DNA from: JAJXWB01 sp037044955 | Lineage (GTDB): Bacteria > Pseudomonadota > Alphaproteobacteria > Rhizobiales > Beijerinckiaceae | Direction: 5' to 3' | DNA length: 64,000 nt | NCBI GenBank assembly: GCA_037044955.1 | Contig: JBAOHX010000002.1 | Span: 1,364,001-1,428,000, forward strand | Part shown: one piece after another, positions 9,768 through 18,495 of the stretch | Layout: the number at the start of each line of letters is the position of its first letter | Numbering within the stretch: the stretch's first letter is position 1 | Notes under the pieces: generated by a model | What the model saw: only the letters and a program-made list of their open reading frames with translations | Databases searched by the model: none | Told to the model about the DNA's origin: nothing | Made by a program: the position numbers and the translations under genes

Positions 9768-9825
9768 CGACCGGCCGCGCGTTCGTGCTATATGTGCGCA
9801 TCCGATCGCCCGAGGTTCCCGACAG

Positions 9826-10107
9826 ATGACGTACGGGTCGTTTCTGAAACTCAGCATGGACATGACGATGCTGGCGCTCGAGGCGCAGCAGGTGATCGCC
9901 CTGCGGATGGCGCGGCTCGCGCTCGGCGGCCCGGCCGTGGCGGCGCGCGAGACGCGGCGCATGGTGTCGGAAAAGGCGGTCGCGGCGGTCGAGACCGGCC
10001 TGCATCTGGCGGTCGGCGGCAGCCCGGACAAGGTGGTGCGGCACTATCGGCGCAAGGTGCAGGCGAATCGCGACCGTCTTTCCGCCAATGTGACGGGCCG
10101 CCGCTGA
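9826..10107 (+). CDS. Small helical protein, unrecognised (phasin-like character)
   Basis: 93 residues, almost entirely predicted helix: LEAQQVIALRMARLALGGPA, then a Met/Glu-rich and Arg/Lys-rich C-terminal half (DKVVRHYRRKVQANRDRL). The composition resembles short phasin-like or PHA-associated proteins of alphaproteobacteria, but no diagnostic motif was found, so no function is assigned. The ATG at 9826 starts the conserved-looking MTYGSFLKLSMDM. The stop overlaps the probable start of the aldose epimerase gene. Confidence 0.6.
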   Translation: MTYGSFLKLSMDMTMLALEAQQVIALRMARLALGGPAVAARETRRMVSEKAVAAVETGLHLAVGGSPDKVVRHYRRKVQANRDRLSANVTGRR

Positions 10108-10973
10108 GCGATCTCACGCTTTCTCGCGGCAAGGCGCGGTTGCGGCTGGCGTTGCGCGGCGCGGAGCCGCTTTCCTGGTCGGTCGGCGCTCTCGATCTTC
10201 TCTGGCAGGCCGATGCGGCCGTCTGGGCGCAAACCGCGCCGATTCTCTTTCCTGTCGTCGGCTGGACGCGCGAGGGGCAGGTCCGGCATCGCGGGCGGGC
10301 CTATCCGCTCGGCCTGCACGGTTTCGCCGCGCGCAAGGATTTCGCGGTCGTCGAGCAGGGCGGCGATTTCGCGCGCTTGCGGCTGGACGCCGACGCGGAA
10401 ACGCGGGCGCTCTATCCCTTCGACTTCCGGCTGGAGGCCGTCTATCGCCTCGAAGAGGAGGCGCTGGTCTGGACGCTGGAGGCGAGCAATCTCGGGTCCG
10501 AGCCCATGCCCTATGCGCTCGGCCTGCATCCCGGCTTTCGCTGGCCGCTGGCGGACGCCGCGACGGCGCATACATTCGTTTTCGATGCGCCCGAACGTCA
10601 GCAAGTTCCCGTCATCGCGCCCGGCGGCCTGTTTTCGCCCGAGAGCCGTTCGATCCCGCTCGATGGCCGGCGTCTTGCGATCACGCCGGAATTGATGGCG
10701 CAGGAGGCGCTCTGCTTCCTCGACATCGCCAGTCGCGGCGCGGTTTTCGACAATGGCGCCGGCCTGCGGCTGCGCGTCGACCTCGAGGATTTTCCGCATC
10801 TGGCGCTCTGGGCGCGGCCGCCCGCGCCGTTCCTGTGCATCGAGGCCTGGACCGGCCACGGCGATCCCGTCGGCTTTGCCGGCGAACTCTCCGACAAGCC
10901 CTCCATGCGCCTGCTCGCGCCCGGCGCGACGGCCCGCCATTGCGCGCGATTTTCTCTGGAAATGGATGGCTGA
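10104..10973 (+). CDS. Aldose 1-epimerase family protein
   Basis: About 289 residues of the GalM/YeaD-like fold: LALRGAEPLSWSVGALDLLW at the N-terminus, PILFPVVGW, YPLGLHGFAARKDF with the conserved His, the catalytic-type ALGLHPGFRWPL, and CIEAWTGHGDP near the C-terminus. It probably interconverts anomers of a hexose or hexose-6-phosphate; the substrate is unknown. The start is uncertain: no ATG is available, CTG at 10104 overlaps the upstream TGA, and TTG at 10140 would remove 12 residues. Confidence 0.82.
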   Translation: MSDLTLSRGKARLRLALRGAEPLSWSVGALDLLWQADAAVWAQTAPILFPVVGWTREGQVRHRGRAYPLGLHGFAARKDFAVVEQGGDFARLRLDADAETRALYPFDFRLEAVYRLEEEALVWTLEASNLGSEPMPYALGLHPGFRWPLADAATAHTFVFDAPERQQVPVIAPGGLFSPESRSIPLDGRRLAITPELMAQEALCFLDIASRGAVFDNGAGLRLRVDLEDFPHLALWARPPAPFLCIEAWTGHGDPVGFAGELSDKPSMRLLAPGATARHCARFSLEMDG

Positions 10974-11048
10974 ACAGCGCCCGCGCGCTTGGCGCCGTCG
11001 CGCCCGTCTGACAGAAGAACGCGCAAATCCCCGACCCGCGAGCCCGCC

Positions 11049-11957
11049 ATGACCGACTTCCTCAGACCTTCGGCCAAGAAAGCCCTGATCATCGACGGCA
11101 AGATCGCCGCGGCCGGCGTCGTCGAGGAGACGCGCGCGAAAACGCAGGCCCTGATCGCGCGCGGCGTCACGCCGGGGCTCGCGGTCGTGCTGGTCGGCGA
11201 CGATCCGGCGAGCGGCGTCTACGTGCGCTCCAAGAGCCGCATGGCCGAGACGCTCGGCTTCCATTCCGTGCAGCACAATCTTCCAGCCAATGTCTCGCAG
11301 GGCGAATTGAACGCGCTGATCGAGAAGCTGAACGCCGATCCGAAGATCCACGGCATTCTCGTGCAATTGCCGCTGCCCAGGGGGCTCGACACGGCCGATG
11401 CGCTGGAGCGCGTCGATCCGCGCAAGGACGTGGACGGCATCCACCCCGTCAACGCCGGCCTGCTTTCGACCGGCGCGATCGAGCGCGCGCTCGTGCCCTG
11501 CACGCCGTTCGGCTCGATGGGGCTGATCGAGCGCACCTGCGCCGCGCTCGGCCGCAAGGTGGAGGGCGCCGAAGCCATCGTCATCGGCCGCTCCAACCTC
11601 ATGGGCAAGCCGATGGCGCAATTGCTGCTCGCCGCCAACGCCACGGTGACGATGGCGCATTCGCGCACGCGCGACCTGCCGGGCGTCGTGCGCCGCGCCG
11701 ACATCGTCGTCGCCGCCGTCGGCCAGCCGGAGATGGTGCGCGGCGACTGGATCAAGGAGGGCGCCGTCGTCATCGACGTCGGCATCAACCGCGTGCCGAC
11801 GGCGGACGGCAAGTACCGGCTGACCGGCGACGTCGCCTACGAGGAGGCGCTGGAGCGCGCCGCCGCCATCACGCCGGTGCCGGGCGGCGTCGGGCAGATG
11901 ACCGTGCCGCTGCTCATGGCCAATACGGCGGAGGCCGCGCGCCGCTCAGCCACGTAA
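11049..11957 (+). CDS. folD: Methylenetetrahydrofolate dehydrogenase/cyclohydrolase FolD
   Basis: Bifunctional enzyme that interconverts 5,10-methylene- and 10-formyl-tetrahydrofolate with NADP. The 302-residue protein has the catalytic YVRSKSRM (Tyr and Lys), VQLPLPRGLD, KDVDGIHPVNAG, the nucleotide-binding VIGRSNLMGKPMA, and TPVPGGVGQMTVPLLM. The last motif has Gln where most FolD have Pro (GPMT), a mild deviation. The ATG at 11049 gives the standard N-terminus. Confidence 0.96.
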   Translation: MTDFLRPSAKKALIIDGKIAAAGVVEETRAKTQALIARGVTPGLAVVLVGDDPASGVYVRSKSRMAETLGFHSVQHNLPANVSQGELNALIEKLNADPKIHGILVQLPLPRGLDTADALERVDPRKDVDGIHPVNAGLLSTGAIERALVPCTPFGSMGLIERTCAALGRKVEGAEAIVIGRSNLMGKPMAQLLLAANATVTMAHSRTRDLPGVVRRADIVVAAVGQPEMVRGDWIKEGAVVIDVGINRVPTADGKYRLTGDVAYEEALERAAAITPVPGGVGQMTVPLLMANTAEAARRSAT

Positions 11958-11982
11958 ACGCTGATCGCGCGATGGCGTATTT

Positions 11983-12006
11983 CGAAGTCGGATATATCCG
12001 ACTTCG
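11983..12006. repeat. 24-bp perfect palindrome of the GAAGTCGG family
   Basis: The half-site CGAAGTCGGATA is followed immediately by its exact reverse complement. It lies between folD and the Crp/Fnr gene, 26 bases after the folD stop. The same CGAAGTCGG/CCGACTTCG arms recur in two other hairpins (near 36.97 and 58.58 kb). It could act as a transcript-end hairpin, since no T-tract follows, or as a small repeat; an operator for the downstream regulator is also possible. Confidence 0.7.
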
Positions 12007-12080
12007 GATGGACGGCCAGCGCGCGTCTGATACATTTGCCGCCTGTGGCCGCGGGGGCGGCGCGTCAGCTTGGATCGGCC

Positions 12081-12770
12081 ATGCAATCTCTTGCTCGTCA
12101 TCCCTTCTTCAAGGATGTCGCCGGTTTCGACTTCGACAAGTTCGATCGCCGCGTGATCTGGAAGAAGTGCGACGATGGCGAGACCATCGTCGACTTCGAG
12201 GACAAGTCCACCGACGTCTACTTCCTGCTGTCGGGCGACGTGCGCGTCCTGCTGCGCACGGCGGCGGGCAAGGAAGTCATTCTGGCCGACATCAAGGCCG
12301 GCGAATTCTTCGGCGAAATGTCGGCGATCGACGGCGTCGAGCGCTCGGCCAACGTCACGGCGCTGACCAAGGCGGAAGTGGCGATCATGACCTCGCCCGT
12401 GTTCCGCGAAATCCTGTTTTCCAACCCGCACGCCTGCGACAAGGTCATGCGCCTCCTGACGCATCGCGTGCGCGACGTGAACACGCGCCTCGCCGAAATG
12501 GCGATCTTCGACCTGCGCCACCGGCTCTATTCGGAACTGCTGCGCTCCTCGCATGCGCGGCCGGGCCATCCCGGCGAGCGTGCGGTGACGCCGCCGCCGT
12601 TCCATCACGTCGTCGCCGCGCGCATCGGCTGCCGGCGCGAGCAGGTGACGCGCGAATTGTCGACCATGACGCACGAGGGCCTGATCGAGAAGACGCGCGG
12701 CGCGCTCGTGCTCCTGAAGCCCGGGGTGCTGGAGGCGCGCCTGCACGAGGCGATGCGCGAGGGCGACTGA
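12081..12770 (+). CDS. Crp/Fnr family transcriptional regulator
   Basis: 229 residues. An N-terminal cyclic-nucleotide-binding-type beta roll (VIWKKCDDGETIVDFEDKST, GEFFGEMSAIDGVERSANVT) is followed by a dimer helix and a helix-turn-helix VAARIGCRREQVTRELSTM. The clustered N-terminal cysteines of FNR are absent, so oxygen sensing by an Fe-S cluster is unlikely. The GEFFGEMSAIDG phosphate-binding-like loop would allow cAMP or another nucleotide. The TGA is followed immediately by the TTG of the ABC ATPase gene, so it probably heads the transporter operon. Confidence 0.9.
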   Translation: MQSLARHPFFKDVAGFDFDKFDRRVIWKKCDDGETIVDFEDKSTDVYFLLSGDVRVLLRTAAGKEVILADIKAGEFFGEMSAIDGVERSANVTALTKAEVAIMTSPVFREILFSNPHACDKVMRLLTHRVRDVNTRLAEMAIFDLRHRLYSELLRSSHARPGHPGERAVTPPPFHHVVAARIGCRREQVTRELSTMTHEGLIEKTRGALVLLKPGVLEARLHEAMREGD

Positions 12771-13841
12771 TTGCCGCAAACGCCCATCCTCGGCTTCGAG
12801 CGCGTCTCGAAGCGATTTGGCGCGACTGTCGCTGTCGACGACGTGTCGATCGACATAGCGCATGGCGAATTCTTCGCGCTGCTGGGGCCGTCGGGCTGCG
12901 GCAAGACCACGCTGATGCGCATGGCGGCGGGGTTCGAGCGGCCCGACGAGGGGCGCGTGCTGATCGACGGCGCGGACGCGACCGACGTCGCGCCGCATCG
13001 CCGGCCCGTGAACATGATGTTCCAGTCCTACGCGCTCTTTCCGCACATGAGCGTCGCCGACAATATCGCCTTCGGCCTGAAGGCGGCGGGCCTTTCGCGC
13101 GATGCGATTTCCTCGCGCGTGACGGAAATGGTGCGGCTCGCGCAATTGCAGGGTCTGGAGAAGCGCAAGCCGCATCAATTGTCCGGCGGGCAGAAGCAGC
13201 GCACGGCGCTCGCGCGCGCTCTCGCGCGGGGAACCAAACTGCTGTTGCTCGACGAGCCGCTCGGCGCGCTCGACCGCAAGCTGCGCGAAGAGACGCAGTT
13301 CGAACTGATGGACATCCAGAAGCGCCTCGGCGCGGCCTTCGTCGTCGTGACGCACGATCAGGACGAGGCGATGTCGATGGCCGACCGCATCGCCGTGATG
13401 CGCGCGGGCAGGATCGAGCAGATCGGCTCGCCTTCCGACATCTACGAGCGTCCGCGCTCGCGCTACGTCGCGGAATTCATCGGCGAGATCAATATTTTTG
13501 AAGGGCCGGCGGCGCGCGCGGGAAACGCGCTGCGGCTCGACACGAAAGACGGCGCGATCGAAGCCGCCGCGCCTGCGTCTCGCGCGGACGGCGCATCGGT
13601 CGCGGTCGCCGTGCGGCCGGAGCGCATGGGTTTTGCGCCTGCGCGGGAGCAGGGCGCGAACCGCCTTGCGGGCGTCGTGCACGACGTCGCCTATCGCGGC
13701 GACCACCGCGTCTTTCGCGTGCGCCTGAATTCCGGCGCGCTGGCGCGCATCGCAATGCCCGCGACCGCGCCCGCGCCGCAACCCGGCGAGACGGTGACGG
13801 TCGCCTTCGACGCCGCCGCCTGCGTGGTTCTCGATGCGTAG
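12771..13841 (+). CDS. ABC transporter ATPase, spermidine/putrescine (PotA) type
   Basis: 356 residues with Walker A GPSGCGKTT, Q-loop NMMFQSYALFPHMSV, signature LSGGQKQRTALARALA, Walker B LLLLDEPLGALD and a C-terminal TOBE region. The arrangement and length fit PotA/PotG-type importers for polyamines or related small molecules. It starts with TTG directly after the regulator's stop, and its stop lies inside the potB-type start region (overlap 13834-13841), so the genes are translationally coupled. No substrate-binding protein gene is nearby, so the substrate is not identified. Confidence 0.92.
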   Translation: MPQTPILGFERVSKRFGATVAVDDVSIDIAHGEFFALLGPSGCGKTTLMRMAAGFERPDEGRVLIDGADATDVAPHRRPVNMMFQSYALFPHMSVADNIAFGLKAAGLSRDAISSRVTEMVRLAQLQGLEKRKPHQLSGGQKQRTALARALARGTKLLLLDEPLGALDRKLREETQFELMDIQKRLGAAFVVVTHDQDEAMSMADRIAVMRAGRIEQIGSPSDIYERPRSRYVAEFIGEINIFEGPAARAGNALRLDTKDGAIEAAAPASRADGASVAVAVRPERMGFAPAREQGANRLAGVVHDVAYRGDHRVFRVRLNSGALARIAMPATAPAPQPGETVTVAFDAAACVVLDA

Positions 13842-14741
13842 GGGCGCGCTGTCCGGCGGCCGCCTCTGGGCGCTCGCGCTTCCCTACGGCTGGCTCGCGC
13901 TGTTCTTCCTCGCGCCGCTCGCGCTGGTCGCGAAGATATCGCTGTCGAAATCGGTTATCGCGCAGCCGCCCTACGAGCCGGTCTTCAATCTCGCGGATGG
14001 GCCAGCCGTCTGGATCGAGCGCGCCGGAGCGTTCGCGCTCGCCTCCTATCGCGGCCTGTTCGAGGACCCGCTCTACCTGGAATCCTATCTGTCGTCGCTC
14101 GCCATCGCCGGCGTCTCGACGCTGATCGCGCTGCTCATCGCCTATCCGCTGGCGCTGGCCATCGCGCGCTCCGATGCGAGGCGGCGCCCGCTGCTCATCG
14201 CGCTCGCCGTCGCGCCGTTCTGGACGAGCTTTCTCATTCGCGTCTACGCCTGGATCGCCATCCTCAAGGACGAAGGCTTTCTCAATCACGCGCTGATCGC
14301 GGTCGGGGCTGATCGACAAACCCGTCGCGATCTTCGCCACGAACACGGCGGTCGTGATCGGCATCGTCTATTCCTACCTGCCGTTCGTCGTGCTGCCGAT
14401 CTACAATTCGCTGGAGAAGCAGGACGCGACATTGCGCGAGGCGGCGGCCGACCTCGGCGCCGGCGCGCTTGCGACGTTTCTCGAAGGTGACGCTGCCGCT
14501 GTCGCTGCCGGGCGTGCTCGCCGGCGCGCTGCTCATGTTCATTCCGGCGGTCGGCGAGTTCGTCATTCCCGACCTGCTCGGCGGGTCCGACACGATCATG
14601 ATCGGCCGCACGATGTGGAACGATTTCTTCGAGAACCGCGACTGGCCGGCGGCGTCGGCGGGCGCGATCGTGCTGCTCGCGCTGCTCGTGGGACCCATCG
14701 TCTGGTTCGAGCGGCGGCAGACGAAGGGGGAGGGCGCGTGA
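13834..14741 (+). CDS. ABC transporter permease, PotB type, two frameshifts
   Basis: About 301 residues after repair. N-terminal membrane segments (LALPYGWLALFFLAPLALV) and the BPD-type permease core are divided among three frames. One extra G at 14306-14309 breaks VGLIDKPVAIFATN. A second extra base near 14477-14484 breaks the EAA loop, whose halves are LREAAADLGAG and KVTLPLSLPGV. Both are +1 insertions. The C-terminus is FFENRDWPAASAGAI followed by a final membrane helix. It overlaps the ATPase gene by eight bases and precedes the second permease across a palindromic repeat. Confidence 0.88.
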
Positions 14742-14764
14742 TGCGGCGTGACGCGCTCCGGCGC

Positions 14765-14848
14765 CATTCCCGGCGCCCGCGAAGCGGGCGATCGGGAATC
14801 CAGAACATGCGTCATCGGCCCTGGATTCCCGCTTTCGCGGGAATGACA
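14765..14848. repeat. REP-type palindrome (CATTCCCG/CGGGAATG) between the two permease genes
   Basis: An arm with CATTCCCGG, an inner CGCCCGCGAAGCGGGCG hairpin and GGGAATCCAG is matched downstream by CTGGATTCCCGCTTTCGCGG and GAATGAC. It belongs to the same family as the elements at 18.4 and 58.5 kb. It occupies nearly the whole space between the PotB and PotC genes, so it may form a hairpin in the operon mRNA. Confidence 0.85.
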
Positions 14849-14868
14849 TGCGTAGCGAGGCCGGCGCG

Positions 14869-15648
14869 ATGACCTCCTCCCGCCTGCCGCGTCTGGCCAC
14901 GCTCGCCTTCGGCTTCGCGTTTCTCTACGCGCCGATCGTGCTGCTGGTCGTCTACAGTTTCAACGCCTCGAAGCTCGTCACCGTCTGGGCCGGCTTTTCC
15001 ACGCGCTGGTATGAATCGCTGTTCTCCAACGCGCAATTGATCGCATCGGCGAAGATCAGCCTGCAGATCGCGGCGCTCTCCGCGCTCATCGCCACGTTCA
15101 ACGGAATGCTCGGCGCCTTCGCGCTCGAACGCTTCGGCGCCTTTCGCACGCGAACGATCTTCGTCGGCTCGGTCTATGCGCCGCTGGTCATGCCCGAGGT
15201 CATCCTCGGCCTGTCGCTGCTGCTGATCTTCGTGGCGCTCGGCGTCGATCGCGGCTTCTGGACCGTCGTGGCGGGCCACGCGACCTTCTCCATGTGCTTC
15301 GCCGCCGTGGTCATTCGCGCGCGTCTTGCGGGGATGGACCGATCGCTCGAGGAAGCGGCGATGGATCTGGGCGCGGGGCCGGTCATGACCTTCCTGCGCG
15401 TCGTGCTGCCGCAACTCGCGCCGGCGCTGGTCAGCGCCTACATGCTCGCCTTCATCCTGTCGCTGGACGATCTGGTGATCGCGAGCTTCACCTCGGGACC
15501 GGGCTCGACGACGCTGCCGATGCGCATCTACAGCCAGGTGCGGCTCGGCGTGACGCCGGAGATCAACGCCATGTCGAGCCTGCTGCTCGCGGCCGTCGGA
15601 CTGGCGCTGCTCGTCTCGGCGGTCGCCGGACGCAAGCGCGAAGCCTGA
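14869..15648 (+). CDS. ABC transporter permease, PotC type
   Basis: 259 residues and six predicted membrane helices: FGFAFLYAPIVLLVVYSFNA at the N-terminus, VYAPLVMPEVILGLSLLLIF, the EAA loop SLEEAAMDLGAGPVMTFLRV, and ISLDD-like FILSLDDLVIASFTSGPGS, characteristic of PotC permeases. The ATG at 14869 (GAGG upstream) starts just after the palindromic element. An upstream in-frame ATG at 14848 falls inside the repeat and is less likely. It is the last gene of the regulator-ABC operon and converges with the AsmA gene. Confidence 0.92.
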   Translation: MTSSRLPRLATLAFGFAFLYAPIVLLVVYSFNASKLVTVWAGFSTRWYESLFSNAQLIASAKISLQIAALSALIATFNGMLGAFALERFGAFRTRTIFVGSVYAPLVMPEVILGLSLLLIFVALGVDRGFWTVVAGHATFSMCFAAVVIRARLAGMDRSLEEAAMDLGAGPVMTFLRVVLPQLAPALVSAYMLAFILSLDDLVIASFTSGPGSTTLPMRIYSQVRLGVTPEINAMSSLLLAAVGLALLVSAVAGRKREA

Positions 15649-15654
15649 GCGGCT

Positions 15655-17580
15655 TTACTCGGCGTTGCGCGGCGCCAGCAGCGGGCGCGCGGCGCCGGAG
15701 CGGCGGATGAAGGACGGCGCGTCGGGCACGATGGTCGCATTGTCCCACTGGCCCTGCACGTCGAAGGCGAATGTCGGCGCGTCGGCGCGCGCGTCGCCCT
15801 TGGCGTCAGTGGAAGCGACGGTCGCGTGCAGCGCCACCTGCCGGTCGGCGATCTGGCTGCCGCCCGTGAGCGCCATGGCGAAGCCGTCCCCTTGCACGAG
15901 CGCGTCGGCGACCGTCGCCGCGCCGCCGGCGATGTCGGCGGACATGCGCGCGGAATTGAAGGGCGTGCGGCCGCTGTTGATGTCGAGCCCGCTGGCGAGC
16001 GGGCGCTTCTCGATGCGCCGCAGGACGCGCGAGACATCGAGGCCGACGATCTCGCCCTTCTCGAAATCTATGTCGCCGCGTCCCTTGAGGCTGCGCGCGA
16101 TCTGGTCGGCGCTGGCGCCGGCGCCTTCGACGGTCAGGTTGATGTTGGCTGCGCCCGCGATCTTGGTCGCGCCGAACCGGTCCCACCCCAGCGCGCCGAT
16201 GTCGACGCCGCGCGCTTCGATCACCGATTTCATTTCCACGCCGCCCTCGGCCGGCGCCATGACCAGCCGCGCCTTGAGCGTGCCCTTGTAGAGCGAGGCG
16301 TCGGCGAGCGAGGCTTCCAGCCGGCCCGCGCGCAACAGCAGGGCGCCGGCGACGTCGCGCGCCTGCAGGCGATCGTACGAGGCGCGCGCCGCCGACAGGC
16401 GCAGGTCGATGTCGAGCGCGTTCTGGTCGCGCCAGCCGATCTGCTCGCGGCTGAAATGGCCGTCGCGGCCGACGAGCGGCGGCAGATTGCGCAGGAGATC
16501 GCGCAGATCGAGCGCGCTCGTCGCCAGCGTGCCCGACAATTGCGGGCGCTGGTCGTCCAGGCGCCAGGACAGCGAGCCCTCGTAGGACGAATTGTCGAGC
16601 TTCAATTGCACGGCGGCGAGATCGACGCCCTTCGGCCCGGCGTCGGCCCTGGCGTCGAGCGAAGCGGGACCGAGCGCGAATGGCAGGGGAATGGCGCCGC
16701 GCAGCGTCTGCACGACATCGCGCAGGGACTCGGTGGAGGCGACGACGCGGCCCTCGAAATGCGGGCGCGCGCCCGCAAGCGCGTCGCCGTTGGCCGAGAG
16801 GGTCAGCGCCGGCGCCTTCAACTGGAGCGTGAGGCGGCTCGGCTCGCCGCGCAGCGCTTCCGAGGGACGCGCGACCCAGAGGGCGACCACGCCGCGCTGG
16901 CCGCGCCAGGTCGCCGCGCCGTCGAGGGAGGCGGCGGACGAAACGGTCGGCCAGTCCAGCGTCGCGTCGATATGATCGAGGGTTTCGACCTCGACGCCGC
17001 CCCGGCGCAGGGTCGCCGACCCGTCGATGAAGGACACGACGCCGAGGCGGGCGCGGTCGGCCTTGACCGCCTCGGGCGTCGCGGGCTTGGCGTCGGCGGC
17101 GCGCACGACGGCGCCGGCCTTGGTCATCGGCTTGCCGTCTATGTCGATGGCGAGCTGCGGGCGCAGAAGTTCGGCGCTCTGCAATTCGAGCCGGCCGGCC
17201 AAGAGCGGCAGCCAGCGCAACTGGCCGGTCAGGTTTTCCGTCTTGAGGACGAGGGCGGCCTGCGGCTCGACGAAATTCACGCGGCCGAGCTTCACGTGCG
17301 GGCTCGGCAGCAGTGCGAAGGTCGAGGGTCCCTCGATGAAGACGTAGAGGCCGAGGGAAGAGCGAAGCTGCGAGGCGATTTCCTCGCGCAGGGCGTGGCG
17401 GGAAACGGTCCAGGGCGCGATCGCGGCGCCGAGACCGAGCGCGGCGGCGGCGAGGCCGGCAATGCGCAGGCCGCGTCCGAACCGGTCCTGCGGCCACAGG
17501 CGCGCGCGCAGCGCCGCGCGGCCGTCGGACGAGGAGGCCTCGTCCGTGGGTCTTCCGGCGCGGAATCGCAGTCCGAACAT
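15655..17580 (-). CDS. AsmA family protein
   Basis: 641 residues. A single N-terminal membrane anchor (RIAGLAAAALGLGAAIAPWT) is followed by a long periplasmic region with the AsmA N-terminal pattern GPSTFALLPSPHVKLGRVNF and a C-terminal AsmA_2-like block around LKGRGDIDFEKGEIVGLDVS and LDINSGRTPFNSARMSADI. Such proteins influence outer-membrane lipid or protein homeostasis and are probably lipid carriers. It converges with the potC-type gene six bases away. Confidence 0.85.
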   Translation of the reverse strand: MFGLRFRAGRPTDEASSSDGRAALRARLWPQDRFGRGLRIAGLAAAALGLGAAIAPWTVSRHALREEIASQLRSSLGLYVFIEGPSTFALLPSPHVKLGRVNFVEPQAALVLKTENLTGQLRWLPLLAGRLELQSAELLRPQLAIDIDGKPMTKAGAVVRAADAKPATPEAVKADRARLGVVSFIDGSATLRRGGVEVETLDHIDATLDWPTVSSAASLDGAATWRGQRGVVALWVARPSEALRGEPSRLTLQLKAPALTLSANGDALAGARPHFEGRVVASTESLRDVVQTLRGAIPLPFALGPASLDARADAGPKGVDLAAVQLKLDNSSYEGSLSWRLDDQRPQLSGTLATSALDLRDLLRNLPPLVGRDGHFSREQIGWRDQNALDIDLRLSAARASYDRLQARDVAGALLLRAGRLEASLADASLYKGTLKARLVMAPAEGGVEMKSVIEARGVDIGALGWDRFGATKIAGAANINLTVEGAGASADQIARSLKGRGDIDFEKGEIVGLDVSRVLRRIEKRPLASGLDINSGRTPFNSARMSADIAGGAATVADALVQGDGFAMALTGGSQIADRQVALHATVASTDAKGDARADAPTFAFDVQGQWDNATIVPDAPSFIRRSGAARPLLAPRNAE

Positions 17581-17690
17581 GTGGGGAAACCGTCGTTTGC
17601 TGGCTTGGAACAGGCCAAGCCTTCGACGAAAAGCGCGGCGAAATCGTGGCCCGCCGCGCGCGCCGTCGAAATCGCCGCCCTTGCGCCGCC

Positions 17691-18360
17691 TCAGGCGGCC
17701 TTGGCGAGCGCGACCTGGAAGGCGCCCTCGGTATTGGCCTTGATGTCGTCGAGCGTCACGCCCGGCGCGAGCTCGATCAGCTTCATGCCGCCCGAGCCGT
17801 GCTTGTCGATCGTGAACACGCCGAGGTCGGTGATGACCATGTCCACCACATGCGCGCCGGTCAGCGGCAGGTTGCAGCGGGCGAGCAGCTTCTTCTCGAC
17901 CGTGCCGTCCTTGGCCTTGGCGACGTGATCCATGACGACGACGACCTTCTTGACGCCGGCGACGAGGTCCATGGCGCCGCCCATGCCCTTCACCATCTTG
18001 CCGGGGATCATCCAGTTGGCGAGGTCGCCGTTCTCGGCCACCTGCATCGCGCCGAGGATCGACAGGTCGATATGGCCGCCACGGATCATGGCGAAGGAAT
18101 CGGCCGAGGAGAAATAGCTGGTCGTCGGCAGTTCGGTGATCGTCTGCTTGCCGGCGTTGATGAGGTCGGCGTCCTCCTCGCCCTCATAGGGGAAGGGGCC
18201 CATGCCGAGCATGCCGTTCTCGCTCTGCAGCGACACTTTCATGCCCTGCGGGGATGTAGTTCGAGACGAGCGTCGGGATGCCGATGCCGAGATTGACGTA
18301 GAAGCCGTCGCGCAATTCCTGCGCGGCGCGGGCGGCCATCTGGTCGCGGGTCCATGCCAT
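17691..18360 (-). CDS. scoB: 3-oxoacid CoA-transferase subunit B, one frameshift
   Basis: About 222 residues. Moves CoA between succinyl-CoA (or another acyl-CoA) and a 3-oxoacid, with subunit A. The catalytic glutamate lies in LQSENGMLGMGPFP. The frame breaks at the G run 18250-18253: one base too many separates NLGIGIPTLVSNYIP from GMKVSLQSENGM. The reconstructed start is the ATG at 18360 (MAWTRDQMAARAAQELRDG). Subunit A lies upstream on the same strand, separated by a palindromic repeat. Confidence 0.9.
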
Positions 18361-18396
18361 GGTTCTGTTCTCCACGGGTTTGTCTGTGGCTCGGAT

Positions 18397-18478
18397 GTCA
18401 TTCCCGCGAAAGCGGGAATCCAGTTGCGCCGCGATCTTTTCGGGCTTGGCTCTGGATACCCGCTTTCGCGGGTATGAC
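18397..18478. repeat. REP-type palindrome between the CoA-transferase subunit genes
   Basis: The arm GTCATTCCCGCGAAAGCGGG continues into AATCCAG and is mirrored by CTGGATACCCGCTTTCGCGG followed by GTATGAC. It sits in the short gap between the two subunit genes, as the related element sits between the two permease genes. Confidence 0.9.
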
Positions 18479-18495
18479 AGTCGCAAGGCGTCTGA

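Noticed and set aside
15826..17928. Long open frames opposite asmA, nrdJ, valS, the RND pump and other genes (up to 1180 codons)
   Set aside because: GC-rich codon usage keeps the antisense frames free of stops. They are Arg-, Gly- and Ala-rich or Leu-Asp-His-rich without any domain.
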